Part shown: in pieces, positions 57,460 to 64,000 of the stretch
How the letters are laid out: each line of letters begins with the position of its first letter
Position numbering within the stretch: the stretch's first letter is position 1
Source of the DNA: Solanum dulcamara
Lineage: Eukaryota; Streptophyta; Magnoliopsida; Solanales; Solanaceae
Direction of reading: 5' to 3'
Assembly (NCBI RefSeq): GCF_947179165.1
Contig: NC_077247.1
Span: 40,840,935 to 40,904,934, forward strand
DNA: 64,000 bases
Made by a program: the position numbers and the translations under genes
Notes under the pieces: generated by a model
Databases searched by the model: none
Seen by the model: the letters and a program-made list of their open reading frames with translations, nothing else
What the model was told of the DNA's origin: nothing

Positions 57460-60400
57460 TTACTGATTTACTCTCTCATGTACAGCTAGGTTACCAATAC
57501 TTGTTCCTGCAATGTATCCCCCTGTCCAAGCATTCTGCAAGTTGGCCGAGTGCTAAACAATCAGATGAAGAAAGTACCCAGATGAAATCGCATTATATAT
57601 AGAGAGAAGGAATAGAATACGAAAATAGGAAACAAGACACATGGGCAAAGTAGGTTTCATTCAGACAGTGAATAGGTGTATTAGGAGCAAGACAACATAT
57701 CATGGTTAAGAACTACGATATCAGATTTATCAATGTCTGGTTTCACATTTGCTAGAGTATCAGTCACAAATCCATACATCTTTAACTATGCAGAAGCTCA
57801 GGACTAAAGATAATCCCATAGAACAAGAAGTTTACAATAAATAAAATAGGCTGTACATCAAAATTAAATTTATAATACAGAATTGCTGTATCAAAACTTT
57901 GCTAAATGAAATTGCAAAATAGTTCGATATAAAATCTTAGAGAAAGGTAATATCGTGTAGGAGTAATCATTAGTAAATTACACGTTATACCATCAAATAT
58001 CAAAATAAGTCATTTTTGGCAGAAAATAGCTATCCAACCAATTATTTATAAGTACCAATTATTTATAAGTACCCTAATAGGTCAAATTTATATCAGTACA
58101 ACTTCCTTTCGATACAACATATTTGGTCTGTTATTTTCCTAAAGGATTAACTTAAGATTGTCTATCATGTCTTTTCGCCAAGGAAATTTTCTATCATGTC
58201 CTTTTTTAAAAATTATTGTTGAAGGTTACTTCATTGAAAACCAAGAAACAATAAAGTTCTGTAAAGGTAAATACAAATGGAGCAGATCATCACTGCTGTA
58301 AGTGTAAAGAGCCCAAGAAAAATCTCTATCCTGTTTCTATGCCTACTAGGACTAAAATTATCACAAATATCACAGGAAAACTGAAATTACAAAAAGATAA
58401 ACCCCCTTTTTTTTTTTGATATAAGTTATTAAAGAAAATTTAAAACGGATTTCTTAAGACAATGACGACAACAGCCACTTTAAAAGTACAAAATCTACAG
58501 AAAAATGGCATTTCTAATCTATTGTTTGTAAGAAGAGGAAAAGATGAGCACCAATTTAGTTGTAGGTTGACCATAACTTTATTTTTACAAGGATTCCTAC
58601 TGTATTTATCTCAAAATAAACCAACTACAGCACACTTTGACTATCCACCAACAACATCAGCAATATGATTTCCTTTTGGTGTGTCGTGGAATTGATACAA
58701 CAACAGCTATTCCTCAATCTTAAGCTAGTTGTAATTGGCTTTATAACCCTCACTATCTCTCTATTTATTTGGACCCATTTCATTCCAATTTTATTTGTTA
58801 CATACATTGATGATATTCACTTCTTCAGTTTTTGAATGGTACACCAAATAGTAATATGATATTATAAGATAAAGGTTTTGGATGAACAAATTGTTTACAC
58901 AAAAAACTAAAAATAAAAATTGCACTTCTCTTTGTAGCGTGTGTGTATATATATATATATATATATGTATGTATATATATATATGTTTGTATGTATATAT
59001 ATATATGTTTGTATGTATGTATGCAGATTAAGTATATAATAAAGAGAACATGATGCACTTTTCCCCTTAATTCTACCCTATGGATTCAGATCGATCTCAC
59101 ATTACCTGAAAATTGAAGCCACCAGTAATACCATCAACATTGAGTACCTACAGTATTTTCAAAGGATCAAAAACAAATATGGAAAGCCGTAAATTGTGTC
59201 CTACATTTGCACTTAAAGCAAGAGAAGTAAACTAAAAATACATGTATTAGGTTAGACAACCTCTCCAGCAAAGTAGAGATGTGGATGGATCCTGCTCCCC
59301 ATCGTATCAAGGTAGATCTGTTTGAAGAAATCGAAATATTGCAACTCTCCGAAATTAATTTAGCTAAATTGAAAGGGTCTCAGTATTGGAAGGCATATGT
59401 AGACGGGAAGAAAAGAAAAGGGAGCACCTCTGAAAGTGAAACACCTCCAGCTGTGACAAACTCATCCTTAAATTGGCCCTTCATTACCCCAAAAAAGATG
59501 CAACAGAAAGTTTCTTCTCAATCAAAGTAATGACATCAAGAGCAGAAATGAGTCTGAGAAATGGGAAGAGCCATGATACCTTTCCCTTCACGCTAAATGC
59601 ACAATCTTTTAACAAAGAAGCAACAGATATTAACATATTATTGGAAATCGAAGACCATAGCATATCTCCGCATATGCCCTGCATTAATCGAAAAAGAAAA
59701 ATAATAAAATAAGAAGTGAACGTCAAACATTCTGAGAAGATATTTATACATAGAAGCCAAAAGACATCCTTGCAACTGAAGTAAACATTTTGACCTCACG
59801 CTCTAATATATACTTCCAAAATCTTTTCACAACCGAAAGTTCTGAAGGATAAGAATTCAGCACCTTCTGCCTCTGTATTGAAGAAAACAAAAGGAAAGTG
59901 GTGAAGTAAGATCCAATACAAATTCAGAAATCATATGCTTTCATGTCATGATGAGATCTTATTTACAGGAGAGAACAATAAATAGTTTCAAAGCGTTTTT
60001 CTTTTGATAAGATCGATCAATAATTAAAGAACCCTAAGCATAAGTATATCTGGTACAACTCAGTTTATGTGGTTCAATCAATTAGTAGAACATTCTATTG
60101 CTGCTCAACTACCTTATACGGAGAATGAGACATATCTAATATCTTTAATGGGTGTGTGTAAGTAGAGGTTAGAGATATATACACCTTTTTGCTACTTTAA
60201 ATATAATTCAAAGAACTCATACCCTGTCACATCACTGGTACTTCAAAACAAATGAAGGATCCATGGATATAGTTTCTCAATATATAAAGCAAATATCTTA
60301 TGTAATTTTAAGTATTAGTTCCTGTAGCTTCTTTTTTTCTTTTTCTTTTTTTGATAAAGTAGTTCCTGTAATTTTTTTCTCATGGAAGACAACTTTCTTT

Positions 60401-63400
60401 TCTCTCTTCCAGACGTTTCCCATATTTGACAAAACTGGTCTATATGGACAATCAAATCAGATGATGAAAAGGTCATAAACTTCAATTCAGACCAACGAAT
60501 GTATTACCAAAAATTGACTCTTATGACGAGTGAGTGCAGACTTTAGATCTTCAATATGGAGATCAGGAGTAAAATCCACGCAAAGCGTACCTGGATGTGT
60601 TTTGCAACTAAATTTAGCAAGAGAAAAGGTTGTAGTAAAGAGAAAATGACAACGTCAGAAAAAGGAAGACACGTTTTACCCTTATAGTCTGAACTGGATA
60701 GATAACGTGCCCCCCAAGCAGATAGCCTAAGAACCACAGGCCCACTGAGTCCCCAGTGGGTTACTAGCAAGGGTCCTACCTAAAAGATAGTATTATTGTT
60801 CTGCAGTACAAAAATTCTATCCAAGAAATGCAATCAATCAGAAACACATACCTGAGTTAGCTGTGGTATTTTCTTCTGTATGCCTTCCAACTGTAATTTT
60901 GCTTTTACTTTTGAGAATGTTACCTATGGATGACAAGCAAAATGGTTACTGTCAGTCATAGGCATGAATATCTTCACGTACTCAAATGAAGAAAGCAGAG
61001 ATCATTATGTCATTAGACAAAAAGGTGCAATCAGTGCACATTGTCCCATAATATAAAACACCAAAGCATCATCGAAGATTTAATAAAGGTGAATTTACAG
61101 GGGAGACAAGACTATCATGTTCTTATATAGCAATTGCACATGCAAGGTAGTACAGGTAGAAGTCAAAAGGAATTAGATGTCTCATAAGACATATTAAATG
61201 CCAGAAGAGACGAAAGAATCAATTCTCAGAGCAGAAATTTACTGACGATCAGAGGTATGTCATCCTTAGTACTACTATTAATCAGGTTGTATTTGAAAAC
61301 CAACAGGATCTGAATCCAAAACAATTATTAAAAAAACACTTATGAGACATGTAAATCATCTTCCCAAGTATATCCATGATTCAGGAAAGAAGGAACTATT
61401 GACAACACATAATTAACAAGCTATATCTTCATTGATGTGATATAAAACATAAGGAGTAGCAGGCAAACACCTCAAAGACTGAATTCACTCAATTGTCTGC
61501 AAATGGTAAAGTAACCTACACCAGACAGTTCTGCTAACTTCAAGTCATCAATCTTGAAAGTGAACAGGCTTGGAACAGGTTCCACAATCAAATGACCAAG
61601 TTGAGTGGCAAGATTATAACCCTGAACAGGAAAAGATGGAAATGAAGTGAAGGAATGGATGCAAAAAGTGCTACTAACTCATTACCAAACTGACCTGCTT
61701 ACTACTCCCACTAGCAATAAGTAGATAATCAGCTTCAACATGCTCAACATAATCAAGGCTACGCTTCTCAAGCTTGACGGCAAACTTGCCATCAGCAGTG
61801 GAAGATGCACTAGTAACTAATTTTCCAGTCTGCAACAAGACTAAATGAGGAACTGGCATATCAGCATCTTGATAGGGAAAAGGGAAACGGAATAAAATTA
61901 CAAATAAGTAATGTAATTGTTCAAGCCTAAACAGTCTGAGATCTTGTGGTCTGAACAAATCTCTCTTTTTTCTTTTCTTTTATTGAGAAATGAAAGAAAT
62001 TTTAAATTTCATTCCTTTTACTTTAGCATAAGGGTATTTGGATTCATAATACAACACAACTAGGCAGATATTTTAACTCGCCACTGTAGATGATAGAGGA
62101 ATTTAAGTCTAATGTCAAAGAAATATAGAAGGCTAATAGTTCCGAGCTGTTTAGATTAGGAGCATATTTCCTTCACAATTTTCAGCGATCTGCTTTTGGT
62201 TTAGCCCATGAAATATGTCATCTATAAGTTGCATATTTTGGATGACATAACTTGCTTATCATCACAAGTATGAAGTAAACGACACAGAAAATGCATAAAA
62301 ATGCAGGAGACTTTCAAAATATTGCTATTTTAGCTTTTAGGCAGAACTTTTCCATCTCAAACTGGTGATTGAAACAGAATAAATACACTTGAGGATAATT
62401 GAGAAAACTTCAAATAAAGAAGGTAACATACTCTATGTACACACCAGGTGCAAGGAGTCTTAACATGGACCTTAACTTCCTGATTGTTCAACATCTAGCC
62501 TTGGTCTATAGTAGTTTTGACCCTAAAACTATTTCATACACATCTTGGCACTGAATGCTTTAGGCAGAATGATTATAAAGGGGGGAGTGTAGGGTTAATA
62601 GTTTTGAAGTGTGAATATAGATGAGCATCATACTTCCGTAGTCCAATTTGTTTAAGTTGCCAAGTTTAACATAGTCACTAGCTTCATGATTGTTCAACAT
62701 CTGGCCTTGATATATAGTAGTTTTAACCCTGAAATGATTTCATAAACATCTTGGCAATGGATGCTTTAGGCAGAATGATTACAAGGGGGATAACGTCTCC
62801 CTACCCTCACAAGGTAGAGGTAAGGTCAGCGTACAACTTACCCTCCCCAGAACCCACCTTGTAGGATTATACTGGGTTGTTGTTGTTGTTGATTACAAAG
62901 GGGATAATGTTGGGCTAATAATTTTGCAGTCTGAATAGAGATGAGGTTCATCTTCCTTTGTTCCAATTTGTTTAACTTGTCACTCTGTCTCTGGTCTCCC
63001 ATATTTTACAATAAGAAAGAAAATTAAAGGATCTCATGTCTCAAATCCCAAGATGTTCTTGGCATATACTTGGCTTCAAGTTGACCCATAAATGCCATAT
63101 AAGCAAGTGTCAGTGTGTACGTGTAGAGAGAGATATGCAGACACACACAACTAACAGAAAACTTTTCCTTTGGGAAATGTGACCTTACAAGAGTAGAAAG
63201 TCCAAAGCTATTCAACAGACAATTTAGCTAATGGATGTAGTCACCTCTACCCCTGGAGAACTTCTAAGGATATGAATGTACAAGGAGTAATGTGAATAGA
63301 AGTAAAAGCTTATACAACCATACATGCTTCCAAATAATTATGAAAAATTATAAAATAAAATTGTGATAGAATAGTTTATCTACCTCCACTCCTCTTTGCC

Positions 63401-63662
63401 TCAGACATGAGGCAATCAATTATAGTAGATGAACTATCACTGGTCGGAAAGACCCTTCCGTCTTCCTCAATCTGAGGCAAAATCAGAAGCTACTTGTTAA
63501 CATCAACAAGAATAAAAGGAACATCAAAAAGGTAGTTTTGGAGATTACTTTCAACGCCACACCATGATCAGAGAACCAGGACATTGTATCCATTGGACCA
63601 TGAATATGGAAAAAGGAGCCTCTGAATTCCTTATGACCCCTTGGATAGTGTTCTGCCAAAAT
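57460..63662 (-). CDS. HI0933/YhiN-like FAD-dependent oxidoreductase, 3' part (13 exons in window)
   Basis: Flavoprotein family with an FAD-binding Rossmann fold; the plant reaction is not established. Exons on the minus strand: 63662-63549, 63471-63384, 61852-61695, 61621-61520, 60923-60852, 60779-60680, 60590-60508, 59872-59795, 59678-59580, 59478-59428, 59317-59261, 59147-59106 and 57534-57460. All GT-AG and in frame, giving 372 aa and a stop. Recognised text includes [73 protein letters not shown] and [19 protein letters not shown], ending [20 protein letters not shown]. The last is the C-terminal FAD contact. The N-terminal GxGxxG and start codon lie beyond 64000. Several exons are tiny (42-57 nt). 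Large introns lie at 57535-59105 and 61853-63383. Appears intact. Confidence 0.93.
58941..59025. repeat. TA/TG microsatellite in a flavoprotein intron
   Basis: Mixed (TA)n and GTATGTATGTAT/TTTG units. Frames crossing it give HTYIYIYI tracts and are not genes. Confidence 0.9.
62797..62890 (+). mobile_element. 5'-truncated SINE (or LINE tail) with target duplication, in a flavoprotein intron
   Basis: The 94-bp insert reads CCCTACCCTCACAAGGTAGA, GGTAAGGTCAGCGTACAACT, ACCCTCCCCAGAACCCACC and GGGTTGTTGTTGTTGTT. It is flanked by a 20-bp duplication starting GATTACAAGG (62777-62796) and GATTACAAAG (62891-62910), with two mismatches. The tail is nearly shared with the LINE end near 41770-41855. Confidence 0.75.
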
Positions 63663-64000
63663 CTGCAAACGAGGTTGGTTTTGGTTGAGCTTGACTTACA
63701 TGCTGCTAAAATACCACATATTTGAAGTTGAACGTAATACTCGATTATGAGCACCTTTTAGACAAGTACACGCTAATGCAAAATCTGGGTTGGCGGAGTT
63801 CAGACTTCAAACAGAAAATAGTACTAATCATTAGTTCAAACTCTATCATCTATTCATATGTTTGATTTGTCATGTGCAAAGTGCCTAGGCTAAAAGGCAT
63901 TTATCTTCAAGTATACAATCTTAGGAATAATAAATCACAAGTATTTTCTGAAATGGCTTCCAATATTAAGTTTTAAAATGAGGAATCCAATGTCTGATAA

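Noticed and set aside
62777..62910. Target duplication read as a simple tandem repeat
   Set aside because: The 94 bases between the copies have a SINE tail ending in TTG repeats, which fits insertion better than tandem copying.
1..64000. CRISPR arrays, bacterial operons or ribosomal RNA genes
   Set aside because: No spaced direct repeats, no Shine-Dalgarno-linked gene series and no rRNA-like sequence were seen. Everything fits plant nuclear DNA.

Overview
This window is plant nuclear DNA. It is AT-rich, its genes are split by GT-AG introns, and it is crowded with plant transposons. The family is most likely Solanaceae, close to tomato or potato. That rests on a pectate lyase pair of the LAT56/LAT59-Amb a 1 type and on SINE and LINE tails ending in TTG repeats of a kind common in that family. 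The species cannot be fixed from this sequence alone.

Six protein-coding genes can be read with exon-level support. From left to right they are: an A-type plant cysteine oxidase (PCO, minus, 4737-10141); two pectate lyases in the same orientation (minus, 34165-35549 and 38228-42314); a mitochondrial porin (VDAC, plus, 48271-50559); a hypersensitive-induced-reaction protein of the SPFH/band 7 family (HIR, minus, 51441-55317); and the 3' part of an HI0933/YhiN-like flavoprotein (minus, 57460-63662), whose 5' end lies beyond the window. For each gene the chosen splice sites keep the frame and together give the length expected for the family. The genes do not form a pathway. The only functional grouping is the pectate lyase pair.

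The central part, roughly 10.5-34 kb, is a transposon zone. A decayed Copia element (plus, 16209-23624) carries a 2.36-kb solo LTR inserted in its gag. A second, younger and also broken Copia element (minus, 28471-33543) lies about 5 kb further on. Between and around them are three non-autonomous hAT-type elements with clean 8-bp target duplications, Stowaway-like MITEs, foldback elements and long AT microsatellites. A coding but broken hAT transposase lies at 43.3-46.3 kb. A 5'-truncated LINE with a 21-bp target duplication sits in intron 1 of the second pectate lyase. The introns of PCO and HIR have also collected SINEs and MITEs.

I found no sign of a wholly new system. The most useful observations are: an exact match to the hypoxia-responsive promoter element consensus upstream of PCO; non-canonical TA-starting LTR ends in both Copia elements, supported by target duplications and abutting polypurine tracts; the solo-LTR-in-gag nesting; and a shared 3' tail between the LINE and several SINE-like fragments. 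All exon calls are by eye from splice consensus and frame, without transcript evidence.
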